DNA from: Kytococcus schroeteri
GTDB lineage: Bacteria; Actinomycetota; Actinomycetes; Actinomycetales; Dermatophilaceae
DNA length: 64,000 bases
Reading direction: 5' to 3'
Assembly: GCF_042433515.1 (NCBI RefSeq)
Contig: NZ_JBHLVH010000003.1
Span: 1-64,000, forward strand
Part shown: piece after piece, positions 44,082 through 52,952 of the stretch
Layout of the letters: the number at the start of each line of letters is the position of its first letter
Numbering within the stretch: the stretch's first letter is position 1
Notes under the pieces: model-generated
The model's database searches: none
Told to the model about the DNA's origin: nothing
Seen by the model: only the letters and a program-made list of their open reading frames with translations
Translations under genes and position numbers: made by a program

Positions 44082-44827
44082 GCGACACCCACCCCGCCCC
44101 CACCCCCGCAGCCGCCGGCGAGGAGGCGCGTACCGGCACCCCGCCCGGCCCCGGGCCCGTCGTACGCCTCGCCGGCGTGACCGCCGCCCCCGCCCCCGGC
44201 ACGCCGGAGGTGCTGCGCGGCATCGACCTCGAGCTGCTGCCCGGCACCACCACCGCGGTCACCGGCCCCAACGGTGCCGGCAAGTCCACGCTGTGCCGGG
44301 TGGTGGCCGGGCTCGTGACGCCCTCGGCCGGCACTGTGGAGGTGGCCGGGCGGGCACTGCACCCCGGGGTCCCCGCGGCCGGGGTGGCCATGCTCTTCCA
44401 GTCGCCGCGCCGCTCGGTGAGCCCCCGGATGACGCTGCGCCAGGCCATCGCCGAGCCGGTGGAGCTGCGACGCAGCCGGGAGCGCCCCTCCCGCCGGGCC
44501 GTCCGCGAGGCCGTGGACGCCGCCGCCGCGGAGGTGGGCCTCACGCCCGACCTGCTGAGCCGCCGCCCGGCCGCGGTCTCCGACGGCCAGCTGCAGCGCG
44601 CCGCCCTGGCACGGGCGCTCGTCATGGAGCCGGCCGTGCTGCTGGCCGACGAGGCCACCGCCATGCTCGACCCGGCCACCACGGCATCGGTGGTGGGCCT
44701 GCTGCGGGCGCGGGCCGCATCGGGGCTGACGGTGCTCACCATCAGCCACGACGCCGAGCTGCTGGAGGCCTGGTGCGTCGCCCCCGGCGACCGTGTGCTG
44801 GAGCTGGCGGCCCTCAGCCGGCGATGA
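44078..44827 (+). CDS. ABC importer ATPase 2 (DppF/NikE type)
   Basis: 249 residues, shorter than most DppF. Walker A GPNGAGKST, Q-loop LFQSPRRSVSPRMT, Walker B VLLADEATAMLD, switch TISHDAELLE. The signature motif is VSDGQLQRAALARAL instead of LSGGQ, a degenerate form. The stop lies inside the end of the convergent flavoprotein gene (14-base overlap). Confidence 0.92.
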   Translation: MSDTHPAPTPAAAGEEARTGTPPGPGPVVRLAGVTAAPAPGTPEVLRGIDLELLPGTTTAVTGPNGAGKSTLCRVVAGLVTPSAGTVEVAGRALHPGVPAAGVAMLFQSPRRSVSPRMTLRQAIAEPVELRRSRERPSRRAVREAVDAAAAEVGLTPDLLSRRPAAVSDGQLQRAALARALVMEPAVLLADEATAMLDPATTASVVGLLRARAASGLTVLTISHDAELLEAWCVAPGDRVLELAALSRR

Positions 44828-46607
44828 CGCCCGCGGCCGCGCGCCGCCCGGTGAACAGGCACCCACCCAGGAAGGTGCCCTCCAACGACCGGTAGCCGTG
44901 CACGCCCCCGCCGCCGAAACCGCTCACCTCGCCGGCGGCGAACAGCCCCGGCACCGGCCCACCGGCCGCGTCGAGCACCGCACCGTCCAACCGCGTGGCC
45001 AGCCCGCCCAGTGTCTTGCGGCTCAGGATGCGCAACCGCACGGCCATGAGCGGCCCGGCTGCCGGGTCCTGGAGGTCGTGCGGTGCCACGGAGCGCACCA
45101 GTTTGTCGCCCAGGTAGGTCCGCGCGTCGCGCAGCAGCCGGCGCTGCGGGTCGTCCTCGCGTCCGTGGGCGGCCACGGCCTCGCGCACGGCGGCCCGGTC
45201 CAGCGGCCGTCCGCCCATCGCCTCCATGCGGCCCAGCAGCGTCTCCAGGTCGTCGGCCTCGATGACGTCGTCCCCGGCGTCGACGAAGGCCTGCACCGGT
45301 GCCGGCACGTCCGTGCGCACCCGCCCCAGCACCCCGCGCACCGACCGCCCGGTGAGGTCCGGGTTCTGCTCGCTGCCCGAGAGCGCGAACTCCTTGCCCA
45401 CGATGCGCCGGTTGGTCACGAACCACGAGTGCTCCGCGCCGGTGGCCTGGAGGTGCTCCAGCGTGCCCAAGGTGTCCGTGCCGGGGAAGAGCGGCGCGGG
45501 CAGCCGGTGCCCGTCGGCGTCGAGCCACAGCGAGCTCGGCCCGGGCAGGATGCGGATGCCGTGCCGGTGCCACACGGCCTCCGGGTTGCCCAGGCCCTCG
45601 GTGTAGGCCCACATGCGGTCGGTGTTCACCCACGCCGCGCCGGCCTGCGCCCCGAGCTCCAGCCCGGAGCCGTCCACGTACGCGGGCACGCCGTGCAGCA
45701 GGTCCTCCGGCAGGGCGCCCAGGCGCTGCGGCCAGGCGCCGCGCATCATCGCGTCGTTGCCCCCGATGCCGCCGGTGGCCAGCACTACCGCACCGCCGCG
45801 CAGCTCGGTCTCCCCGGTCACGCGAGTGGCGCGGGCCCGGCCGCGCTCACCCGTGGGCAGGGTCGCCCGGGTGCCGGAGGTCGTGCCCGACGCGCTCCCT
45901 GGGCCCGGTGCGGTGGCGGCCGCGTCGCGCCCGCCCACCGGGCCACCGTCGGCCTCGAGCACCTCGGCCCGCACGCCCACCACGCGGTCGCCCTCGCGGA
46001 GCAGCTCGACCACCCGGTGCCCCGGCAGGTAGGTGGCCCGCCCCGCCTCGATGCCGCGGCGCAGGTCGTCCACGAAGGGCTGCACCAGCCCCGGCCCGGT
46101 GCCCCAGGTGATGTGGAAGCGCGGCACCGAGTTGCCCGGCCCGGTGTTCTCCACACCGGGTCCACGGTTGTCGCCGCGCTCGGCCCAGCCCACCACCGGG
46201 AAGAAGCGGATGCCCTTGGTGGCCAGCCACTCCCGCTTCCCGCGGTGCGCCCACTCCACGTACGCGCGCGCCCACTGGCGGCCCAGCGCGTCCTCGGCGC
46301 GGTCCCAGCCGGCGGTGCGCTCCCAGTCGGCCCACGCGAGCTCCAAGGAGTCCTTCACGCGCAGCCGGCGCTGCTGCGGGGAGTCCACGAGGAACAGCCC
46401 GCCGAAGGACCACCAGGCCTGCCCGCCCAGGTCGGTCTCGGGGGAGGCGTCCACCAGGGTCACGGTGCGCCCGGCCGCCAGCAGCTCCGAGGCGCAGACC
46501 AGGCCGGCCAGGCCGTGGCCCACCACCACGGCATCGGCCGGTGGGGTGGCACCGGCACCCGGAGCACGGGACGAGGTGGGGCGGAACGAGGACGACGCGG
46601 GACTCAT
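44814..46607 (-). CDS. FAD-binding dehydrogenase (fumarate reductase/ketosteroid dehydrogenase-like)
   Basis: 597 residues. N-terminal FAD motif AVVVGHGLAGLVCASELLAA, ATGGIGGNDAMM in the middle, and the C-terminal FAD-binding end PGLFAAGEVSGFGGGGVHGY with LEGTFLGGCLFTGR. It belongs to the succinate dehydrogenase/fumarate reductase flavoprotein and KsdD superfamily, but to the group annotated simply as FAD-binding dehydrogenase; the substrate is unknown. About 30 residues around 225-255 are an Ala/Gly/Thr-rich insert. The ATG at 46607 follows CATGAT by six bases, so it may be leaderless. Confidence 0.85.
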   Translation of the reverse strand: MSPASSSFRPTSSRAPGAGATPPADAVVVGHGLAGLVCASELLAAGRTVTLVDASPETDLGGQAWWSFGGLFLVDSPQQRRLRVKDSLELAWADWERTAGWDRAEDALGRQWARAYVEWAHRGKREWLATKGIRFFPVVGWAERGDNRGPGVENTGPGNSVPRFHITWGTGPGLVQPFVDDLRRGIEAGRATYLPGHRVVELLREGDRVVGVRAEVLEADGGPVGGRDAAATAPGPGSASGTTSGTRATLPTGERGRARATRVTGETELRGGAVVLATGGIGGNDAMMRGAWPQRLGALPEDLLHGVPAYVDGSGLELGAQAGAAWVNTDRMWAYTEGLGNPEAVWHRHGIRILPGPSSLWLDADGHRLPAPLFPGTDTLGTLEHLQATGAEHSWFVTNRRIVGKEFALSGSEQNPDLTGRSVRGVLGRVRTDVPAPVQAFVDAGDDVIEADDLETLLGRMEAMGGRPLDRAAVREAVAAHGREDDPQRRLLRDARTYLGDKLVRSVAPHDLQDPAAGPLMAVRLRILSRKTLGGLATRLDGAVLDAAGGPVPGLFAAGEVSGFGGGGVHGYRSLEGTFLGGCLFTGRRAAAGVIAG

Positions 46608-46614
46608 GGGGCCA

Positions 46615-47862
46615 TCATGACGCGGCCGGGGCCCGGCGCAGGCGCGCCTCGGTGGCCGCCACGCCGAGGGCCAGCGGCACCGTGAGCAGCGCCCCGAGGG
46701 CCAGCAGGCCGAACCCGCCGGCCAGGCCAGTCGCCACGGCCAGGGCACCCACCACCATCGAGCCCAGGCCCGTGCCGGCGTCGTAGCCCACGTTCCACAC
46801 GGTGGAGGCCGAGCCCAAGCGCGCCGGACCGGCGCGTTCCACCATGAGCACGAAGGTGTCGTTCTGCAGGGCGCCGAAGCCCACCCCGAAGCAGGCCGCA
46901 CCCAGCACGGCCACCAGGTCGGAGGAGAGCTCGGCGGGCAGCCACCCGGGCAGGGCGCGTGGGCCCGTCATCGCCGCGGCCATGAGGGCCACACCGAGCG
47001 CCGAGAGGCCCGTCATCGGGGTCAGGAGCGGGCCCACGCCTCGACGGTCGCTGAACGCCCCCGCCCAGGCGCGCCCCACCATCTGCCCGGCGGAGACCAC
47101 CAGCAGCGCCCAGAACACCGCGCGGGCGTCCTGCAGCCCGATGCCGAGGAAGGTGCCCGCCGCGCCGAAGGCCAGCGAGCTGGCGAAGAGCACCACCGCC
47201 GGGGTGGCCCACGGGCGGCGCGCCGGCAACCCCTCGGCGGCCGCGGTGGCGGGGGCCAGCTCCTCCGGCGGGGCCTGCCGCTGGCGGATGCGGGCGGCCA
47301 GCGGCGCCACGAGCACCGCCGCCCCACCGGCCAGCCAGAACACCGTGGACCACCCGGCGCCGTGCACGAGCGGCAGGCCGGCGGGCAGGGCGGGGATCTG
47401 CGCGGCGGCCAGGGCCACGCCGTACATGCCCACCGCACGGCCCCGCAGGCGCGGCGGGGCCAGGGAGGCCGAGAGCGCCGACCCGGACACCACGAGCAGC
47501 CCGAAGCCGACCCCACGCAGGGCCTGCACCAGGTGCACCCCCCACAGCTCGGTGGTCCAGGGCAGCGCGAGCGCGGGGGCGCCCATGAGCACCAGGCCCG
47601 CCACGTACGGGCGCACGTAGCCCACCCGTGCCAGCAGCCACGGCATCGCCAGCTGGGCGGCCACGCAGGCGCCCATCATCACCGTGGTGGAGGCGCCCAC
47701 CCCGGCCGGGGAGGCGCCCAGGTGCTCGGCCCAGGCCGGCACCACCGGCAGCAGCAGGGCGAAGTTGACGAAGGCACCCACGATGCCGACCAGCATCCAC
47801 AGGTAGGAGGGAGTGAACAGGCCCTCGGCGGGTGCGTGCGGGATGCGGGGTGAGTCGGACAC
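46615..47862 (-). CDS. MFS transporter
   Basis: 415 residues with 12 hydrophobic segments in two halves joined by a charged central loop (RIRQRQAPPEELAP). The RLRGRAVGMYGV loop between segments 4 and 5 is MFS-like. Substrate unknown; an efflux role is possible given the divergent ArsR-type regulator. The GTG at 47862 lies six bases after TACCCT (47874-47869), with no Shine-Dalgarno. Confidence 0.88.
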   Translation of the reverse strand: MSDSPRIPHAPAEGLFTPSYLWMLVGIVGAFVNFALLLPVVPAWAEHLGASPAGVGASTTVMMGACVAAQLAMPWLLARVGYVRPYVAGLVLMGAPALALPWTTELWGVHLVQALRGVGFGLLVVSGSALSASLAPPRLRGRAVGMYGVALAAAQIPALPAGLPLVHGAGWSTVFWLAGGAAVLVAPLAARIRQRQAPPEELAPATAAAEGLPARRPWATPAVVLFASSLAFGAAGTFLGIGLQDARAVFWALLVVSAGQMVGRAWAGAFSDRRGVGPLLTPMTGLSALGVALMAAAMTGPRALPGWLPAELSSDLVAVLGAACFGVGFGALQNDTFVLMVERAGPARLGSASTVWNVGYDAGTGLGSMVVGALAVATGLAGGFGLLALGALLTVPLALGVAATEARLRRAPAAS

Positions 47863-47945
47863 GCCGCGAGGGTACCGACCGGGCGCCCACCCTCCCCGGG
47901 CGCGATGGGCCCGTGAGCGTCCGGGCGGTGTGGCACCCTCGGGGC

Positions 47946-48242
47946 ATGGCCGAGGACCGTCACACCCAGTGGGCGCGGCGCTTCGACCTGCTCGGCGACC
48001 CGACGCGGCTGCGGCTGCTGGACCGCATGCACCACCACCCGGGGTCCACCGTGGCGGAGCTGGCCGAGGCCGCCGGCATCAGCCACGCCACCGCCTCGCA
48101 GGCGCTGCGCACGCTGCGGACCCAGGGCTGGGTGGAGGCCACCCGCGACGGCCGGTCCATGCGCTACCGCCTCGTCGACGAGACCGCCCACCGCCTGCTG
48201 CACGTCATGGGCGCCGACCACGCCCTGGACGCCCCCGACTGA
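47946..48242 (+). CDS. ArsR-family transcriptional regulator
   Basis: 98 residues, nearly all winged helix: RFDLLGDPTRLRLLDRMHHH, VAELAEAAGISHATASQALR, and the wing VEATRDGRSMRYRL. No obvious metal-binding Cys pair is present; two His (HHH) occur near the first helix. It is divergent from the MFS gene and probably represses it. A CACCCT box lies six bases before the ATG. Confidence 0.88.
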   Translation: MAEDRHTQWARRFDLLGDPTRLRLLDRMHHHPGSTVAELAEAAGISHATASQALRTLRTQGWVEATRDGRSMRYRLVDETAHRLLHVMGADHALDAPD

Positions 48243-48267
48243 CGCCCCCTCAGCAGGGGTCGCTCCG

Positions 48268-48335
48268 GGTGTCCCGGGGGCGGTCACGCCGTGGACGGAC
48301 CCACCCCCGGCGAACCGGACCCGCCCCCGGCCCGG
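48268..48335. terminator. hairpin after the ArsR gene
   Basis: CCGGGGGCGG pairs with CCGCCCCCGG-type sequence near 48321-48331. It contains the 22-bp CCACCCCCGGCGAACCGGAC-type repeat (48301-48322) found again upstream of the next gene at 49458-49479. Confidence 0.45.
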
Positions 48336-48344
48336 TAGCCCACC

Positions 48345-49322
48345 TCACGCGCACCGCCGTCGCGAGCGCGCCACCGCATCGGCCACCATCTGCCGCACTG
48401 CCTCCGGCCGGTCGAGGTCCGCCCAGACCAGCCGCACCACCTCGTGACCGGCACGCTGCATGGCCAGGTCCCGCCGCTTGTCCTCCACCGCCAGCCGGCC
48501 GTGGTCGCGGTACTTCACCATCCCGTCGAACTCGACCACCACCCGTTCACCCCGGACGCGCAGGTCCACCCGTCCCAGCCACTCCCCGTCGGCGGTCACC
48601 AGGTTGACCTGCGGCTCCACCTCGATGCCGAGCCGCCCCAGCAGCAGCCGCGTCCGGGTCTCCCCCGGCGACTCCGACCGTCCGTCCGCCAGCGCCAGCG
48701 CCGCCGCCGCCCGCGCGTGCACCGGTTGAACCCGGCAGCGGTCCACGAGTTCCTGCACCGCCTCCCGCGTGGTGGCCCCAGCGTGCAGGGCGGCGTCCAG
48801 CACCACCACCCCCGCCTCGAGGCCGTAGCGGTCCGCCACGCCGACGGCGGCATCGGCCACGGGCACCACCTGCACGCCCCGGCACCGCACCGGGTGGACG
48901 CCCGGGTAGCCCCGGTAGACCGTGTGCGCACGGCGGCGCCGCCCCTGGCCTCCCCGGGTCCGGCTGCCCTCCACCACCGAGGGAAGCCGCAGCAGGGGCA
49001 GCCCGTGCAGGACGGCCGCGGACGCGTGGCTGACGGCCGTGTCCGGCCCCCAGGTGCGGGCGACGGCCACCGCGAGGCGGGCGTGCCGCTCCCGCGCCGG
49101 GGCCTCGGCCCACCGCCGCCCCTCCACGTAGGCGCCGCGGGCCACACGCACCAGGGCTCCGCGCCGCACCAACGTGGCCGCCGCCTGCTCCCCGATGCCG
49201 CACCCCGCCAGCTCGTCCCAGCGCACGCAGCCGTGGTGCACCGCCACGAGAGCGGCCAGCGAGTCCGGCAGGGGCGGCGGGGTCGGCGCGGCGGGCGAGT
49301 GGGGTCCGGGCGGGGCGGTCAT
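48345..49322 (-). CDS. AbiEi-like winged-helix protein with a DUF559/Vsr-type nuclease fold
   Basis: 325 residues. The N-terminus (LVAVHHGCVRWDELAGCGIG, RRGALVRVARGAYVEG) resembles the AbiEi-type antitoxin/regulator domain. The C-terminus has the DUF559 endonuclease-like core: LGRVDLRVRGERVVVEFDGM, KYRD, DKRRDLAMQRAGHEVVRLVW. Such stand-alone proteins are frequent in actinobacteria and their role is not established; no AbiEii toxin partner is adjacent. The ATG at 49322 lies six bases after CACGAT and is probably leaderless. Confidence 0.75.
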   Translation of the reverse strand: MTAPPGPHSPAAPTPPPLPDSLAALVAVHHGCVRWDELAGCGIGEQAAATLVRRGALVRVARGAYVEGRRWAEAPARERHARLAVAVARTWGPDTAVSHASAAVLHGLPLLRLPSVVEGSRTRGGQGRRRRAHTVYRGYPGVHPVRCRGVQVVPVADAAVGVADRYGLEAGVVVLDAALHAGATTREAVQELVDRCRVQPVHARAAAALALADGRSESPGETRTRLLLGRLGIEVEPQVNLVTADGEWLGRVDLRVRGERVVVEFDGMVKYRDHGRLAVEDKRRDLAMQRAGHEVVRLVWADLDRPEAVRQMVADAVARSRRRCA

Positions 49323-49404
49323 GGCGGCATCGTGGCCGAGCGGGGCCCACCGCCGCGCCGCACCGTCCACAGCAGGCGTGGTCCGCGGCTCCCACCGCCG
49401 CCCG

Positions 49405-49485
49405 AGCTGCCCGGGGTGGGTTCGGTTGTCCCGGGTCGACGCCGCCCACGACGTCATCCACCCCCGGCGAACCGGACCCACCCCG
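49405..49485. repeat. hairpin repeat upstream of the AbiEi/DUF559 gene
   Basis: CCGGGGTGGGTTCGGTT near 49411-49427 pairs, with one mismatch, with AACCGGACCCACCCCGG (49470-49486). It shares 22 identical bases with 48301-48322 on the other side of the gene. Confidence 0.45.
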
Positions 49486-49517
49486 GATCAACCGGCGCCA
49501 CCCCGCCTGACGCCCCC

Positions 49518-50420
49518 TCAGCGCAGCGCGGCCGGGTCCACCTCCCAGCCGCCCGGCCCCACGGACCCGGCCTCGTACTCCTCCAACGGCACGTCGCCGA
49601 CCGCCCACGCGCCGAGCACCTGGTCCATGAGCTCCCACGAGCGCACCGCCGTGTCCCCGCGCACCGTGAGCAGCGGGTCCCCGTCGAGGATGCCGGCGAG
49701 CACCTCCCCGTAGGGCAGCAGGTCCGGGGCGCCCACGGTGGTCGTGAGCACCTTCTGCTCGATGCGGGCGGGGTCCGTGGCGTTCATCGTCAGGTGCAGC
49801 TCCACCGGGCCCGGCTTGAGGCTCACCACCAGCTGGTCGGGCCCCTGCTGCCCGTGCAGCCCGTCGGGCACGTGCCGCACGTCGCGGAAGGTGATGCGCA
49901 CCTCCTTGCGCTTCCTCCCCAGGGCCTTGCCGCTGCGCAGCACGAAGGGCACGCCGGCCCACCGGTTGGTCCGCACCTCCACCACCACCTGCGCCAGGGT
50001 CTCGGTGTCGCGTGCGGGGTCCACGCCCTCCTCGGCGGTGTAGTCCGGCACCTCCCGGTCACCGACCCGCCCCGCGGTGTACCGGGCCCGACGGGAGGCG
50101 CGGGCGGGGTCGTCGCCCCACAGGTGCGTGGCCCGGACGACGTGCTCCTTGAGGTCGCGCAGCTCGTCGGCGTCGATGCGGGCGGGCGGCTCCATGGCCA
50201 CGATGGCGAGTACCTGCAGCAGGTGGCTCTGCAGCATGTCGCGCAGCGCGCCGGCCTTGTCGTAGTAGCCGGCACGGCCCTCCAGGGCGAGGTCCTCGTC
50301 GTAGGTGATCTCCACCATCGCGATGTCCTCCAGCACGAGCACCGACAGGATGGCGGGCGTCTCACGGTTGGCCATGGCCCCAAGGTCGCCCAGCGGCAGC
50401 GCGATGTGGGCGCTGTCCAT
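49518..50420 (-). pseudogene. chimera: K+/H+ antiporter (khtU) remnant fused to the C-terminal part of glucose-6-phosphate dehydrogenase
   Basis: 300 residues in one open frame. Residues 1 to about 35 (MDSAHIALPLGDLG, then NRETPAILSVLVLEDIAM) look like two pieces of a CPA2/KhtU antiporter: its first residues and a conserved mid-protein membrane stretch. From VEITYDEDLALEGRAGYYDK onward the sequence is the C-terminal two thirds of an actinobacterial Zwf (ATHLWGDDPARASRRARYTA, YGEVLAGILDGDPLLTVRGD). The NADP-binding Rossmann domain and the catalytic His region of G6PDH are missing, as is nearly all of the antiporter. It begins 20 bases after khtT, where khtU normally stands. A deletion must have joined the two genes in frame. 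It is unlikely to be an active enzyme. Confidence 0.75.
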
Positions 50421-50439
50421 CAGGTGTCCACCCGCCCGC

Positions 50440-50952
50440 TCACGGCCGGGGCCGGAAGGACCCCGCCCCCAGCACCTCCGAGAGCGCCACCAGCCCGGAC
50501 TGCGCCCCGATGGCCACGAGCACGTCCCCGCCCCGCAGCTCCTGCCCGGGGGTGGGTGCGGTCACCACGGACTCGCCGCGCACCAGGGCCACCACGGAGC
50601 ACCCCGTGAGGGTGCGGGCCCGCGTGTCGCCCAGGGTGGCACCGTCGTACCGGCTGCCGGGCTCCACCACGAGGCGGGCGGACTCCAGCCCGGGCACCTC
50701 GGCGGAGAGGTCGGTGAAGTGCTTGGCCACCCGGGTGGTGCCCAGCATGTCGGCCACCGCGTCGGACTCCTCGAGGGTGAGGTGCAGGCTGTCCTGGGCC
50801 CGGTCGGGGTCCTCGCGGGAGAAGGCGCACAGGTCGGCCACACCGTCCCGGTGCACCACCACCACGAGCGTCCGGCCGGCGCGGGTGGTCAGCTCGTAGC
50901 GGACCCCCACCCCGGGCAGCACCGACTCCTTGACCTGTGCCCTCTCTGCCAT
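50440..50952 (-). CDS. khtT: KhtT-like regulatory subunit of a K+/H+ antiporter
   Basis: 170 residues. N-terminal KhtT-specific domain (VKESVLPGVGVRYELTTRAG, LVVVVHRDG) and C-terminal RCK_C/TrkA_C domain (ALVRGESVVTAPTPGQELRG, DVLVAIGAQSGLVALSEVL). KhtT gates the KhtU antiporter in response to nucleotide ligands. Here the antiporter gene downstream is reduced to a remnant, so this subunit is probably an orphan. Confidence 0.88.
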   Translation of the reverse strand: MAERAQVKESVLPGVGVRYELTTRAGRTLVVVVHRDGVADLCAFSREDPDRAQDSLHLTLEESDAVADMLGTTRVAKHFTDLSAEVPGLESARLVVEPGSRYDGATLGDTRARTLTGCSVVALVRGESVVTAPTPGQELRGGDVLVAIGAQSGLVALSEVLGAGSFRPRP

Positions 50953-50955
50953 GGC

Positions 50956-51309
50956 TCAAGTGTCCCGCAGGCGGTGGCGCAGCTCGCGGGCGGGCACCGG
51001 CCCGTCGATGCGGTGCACGGTCACCCCGTCGCGCACCACCACGACGGTGGGCACGGTGTGCACGGACCACGCGGTGGCCAGCAGCGGCACCTCCTGGGTG
51101 TCCACGAGGGCGAACACGCGCTCGGTGCCGTCGACCGCGGCGGACCCGCCCAGCTCGGCGGCCACCTGCGTGAACACCGGCTCGAAGACCGAGCAACTGC
51201 CGCACCACGAGCCGGTGAAGCAGACCACCACGGCCCGCCCCGGGACGGCGAGGAGACCTGCGAGGTCCTCCACCCGACCCAGCCGGCGGACCGGGTCAGG
51301 CCGGGTCAC
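50956..51309 (-). CDS. thioredoxin-fold protein
   Basis: 117 residues. Thioredoxin fold with active site FTGSWCGSCSVFEPVF (CGSC rather than CGPC) and cis-Pro loop VHTVPTVVVVRDG. The GTG at 51309 overlaps the stop of the VOC gene (GTGA). It likely acts as a cytosolic thiol reductant or bacilli-thiol/mycothiol-linked oxidoreductase; the partner is unknown. Confidence 0.88.
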   Translation of the reverse strand: MTRPDPVRRLGRVEDLAGLLAVPGRAVVVCFTGSWCGSCSVFEPVFTQVAAELGGSAAVDGTERVFALVDTQEVPLLATAWSVHTVPTVVVVRDGVTVHRIDGPVPARELRHRLRDT

Positions 51310-52124
51310 GCAGTGCGCGCGAGGTCGGCCGGCGTGACGACCTCCTCGCCGGTCACCTCGATGACGCCGAATTCCTCGCCCTGCGGTCCCCTCATGAGCG
51401 CCTGGGCCGGCGACTGGCTGCCGTGGGGCGGCCTCGCCACGACGGCCCCGGCGGCGGTGGCGCGCTCGAGCCAGGCGGGCAGGTCCTCCACGCCGAACCA
51501 GACCGCCCAGTGGCTGGGGACCGAGGGCGGGATCAAGGCCTCGGGCACCACGCCCACCACCTCGCTGCCCCCCACCGTGCCGCTCACGTAGGACTCGTCG
51601 CCGCCCCCGTCTGAGGTCCAGTCGAGGTCGAGCACCGCGGCGTAGAAGTCGTGCTGCGTGCGGAAGCGCCGGGTGTGGAGCTCGTGCCGCACCACGGTGC
51701 CCACGCCGCCCATGGAGCGGTAGCCGGGGCTCCGCCGCGCCTCCCACAGGCCGAACGCGGTGCCCTTGGGGTCCACCGCGCAGCACAGGCGGCAGGCGTC
51801 CACGAGGTCCACGGGGTCGTAGAACACGGTCCCACCCAGTCGCGTGGTGGCTGCCACGGCGCGGTCCACGTCGGTGCACGAGAAGTAGGTGAGCCAGCCG
51901 GAGGGAGGCACCACGTCACCGGTCGCCTTGGGGCCGATGCCGGCCACCGGTCGGCCGTCCTGCCAGGCGATGTGGAACTCGTGGCCCTCACCGGTGAGCC
52001 GCTCCTGCTCGATCTCCCACCCGAAGACCGCGCGGTAGAAGTCCACGGCCGCCGGCACGTCGTCCACCTGGCAGTCCACCCAGCAGGGCACACCGGTGGG
52101 CCACGGCTGTTCAACAATCGTCAT
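51306..52124 (-). CDS. VOC-superfamily protein with two glyoxalase-like domains
   Basis: 272 residues. Two betaalphabetabetabeta modules are visible: PCWVDCQVDDVPAAVDFYRA with VFGWEIE (residues about 12-120) and VVRHELHTRRFRTQHDFYAA with DFGV-like end (about 140-260). These proteins (hydroxylase-like, CFP30/27-kDa antigen type) often bind a metal; several Cys (VDACRLCCAV) lie at the end of the first module, which is uncommon. ATG at 52124 lies six bases after CACTCT. Co-transcribed with the thioredoxin. Confidence 0.85.
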   Translation of the reverse strand: MTIVEQPWPTGVPCWVDCQVDDVPAAVDFYRAVFGWEIEQERLTGEGHEFHIAWQDGRPVAGIGPKATGDVVPPSGWLTYFSCTDVDRAVAATTRLGGTVFYDPVDLVDACRLCCAVDPKGTAFGLWEARRSPGYRSMGGVGTVVRHELHTRRFRTQHDFYAAVLDLDWTSDGGGDESYVSGTVGGSEVVGVVPEALIPPSVPSHWAVWFGVEDLPAWLERATAAGAVVARPPHGSQSPAQALMRGPQGEEFGVIEVTGEEVVTPADLARTA

Positions 52125-52255
52125 GGTCCAAGAGTGCCTTCCCCGGGCGCCGGATTCCAGTCCCCACAGGGACCCACACGGGTAATCAGCGGTTCTCCGC
52201 CACATATTCATCACCTGCGTACCGGGTGCCTGCCCCCACCGCCGAAGCCCCTCGG

Positions 52256-52906
52256 TCACCAGCCCCGCTCGCGCCACTGACCGAGCTGTGGGCGCTCGGC
52301 CCCGAGCGTGGTGGGGTCACCGTGCCCGGGGTGCACGTGCGCCGCGTCGTCGAAGCGCCCGAAGAGCCGCTCGGTCACGTCGTCCAGCAACTGCTCGAAG
52401 TCCTGCGACGACCACGTCCTGCCCACTCCCCCGGGGAAGAGCGAGTCGCCGGTGAACAGGTGCACCTCGTCGCCGTCGCGCAGCACCAGGGCCACCGACC
52501 CGGGGGTGTGGCCGCGCAGCGCCACCACCTCCAGCGCCAGGTCCTCGACCTCCAGCACCTCGCCGTGGGCCAAGGAGCGCACCGTGCCGGCGGGCAGGCC
52601 GGCCTCCTCCTCGATGGCGGCCGCGTCCTCCACGCCGCCGTGGGCCACCACACCGTCCCCACCGGCCAGCTCCGCCAGGGCCCGCACGTGGTCCCAGTGG
52701 CGGTGCGTGGTCACCACGGCGCGCAGGTCCGGCGCGCGGTCACCGGCGGCCTCGGCCAGCAGCCCGCGCAGGGCGGGGGCGTCGTCCGCGGCGTCCACGA
52801 GCACCTGCGCCCCGGTGGCCCGGGAGGTGAGGACGTAGCAGCGGTTGTCCATCTCGGAGACGCTCGTGCGGTGGACGGTCACGGTGGGCAGGTCGACGAT
52901 GCGCAT
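52256..52906 (-). CDS. metallo-beta-lactamase-fold hydrolase
   Basis: 216 residues. Zinc-binding HxHxDH in VVTTHRHWDHVRAL, then LRGHTPGSVALVL and FTGDSLFPGGVGRT, which together point to the glyoxalase II-like branch. The closing AHVHPGHGDPTTLG supplies the last His. It probably hydrolyses a thioester. ATG 52906 lies six bases after CACACT; the divergent gene at 52953 has a similar leaderless arrangement. Confidence 0.92.
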   Translation of the reverse strand: MRIVDLPTVTVHRTSVSEMDNRCYVLTSRATGAQVLVDAADDAPALRGLLAEAAGDRAPDLRAVVTTHRHWDHVRALAELAGGDGVVAHGGVEDAAAIEEEAGLPAGTVRSLAHGEVLEVEDLALEVVALRGHTPGSVALVLRDGDEVHLFTGDSLFPGGVGRTWSSQDFEQLLDDVTERLFGRFDDAAHVHPGHGDPTTLGAERPQLGQWRERGW

Positions 52907-52952
52907 GCCCCCAGTGTGACGCGACGTGGTCGGCCTGCGAGAGACTGCAGTC

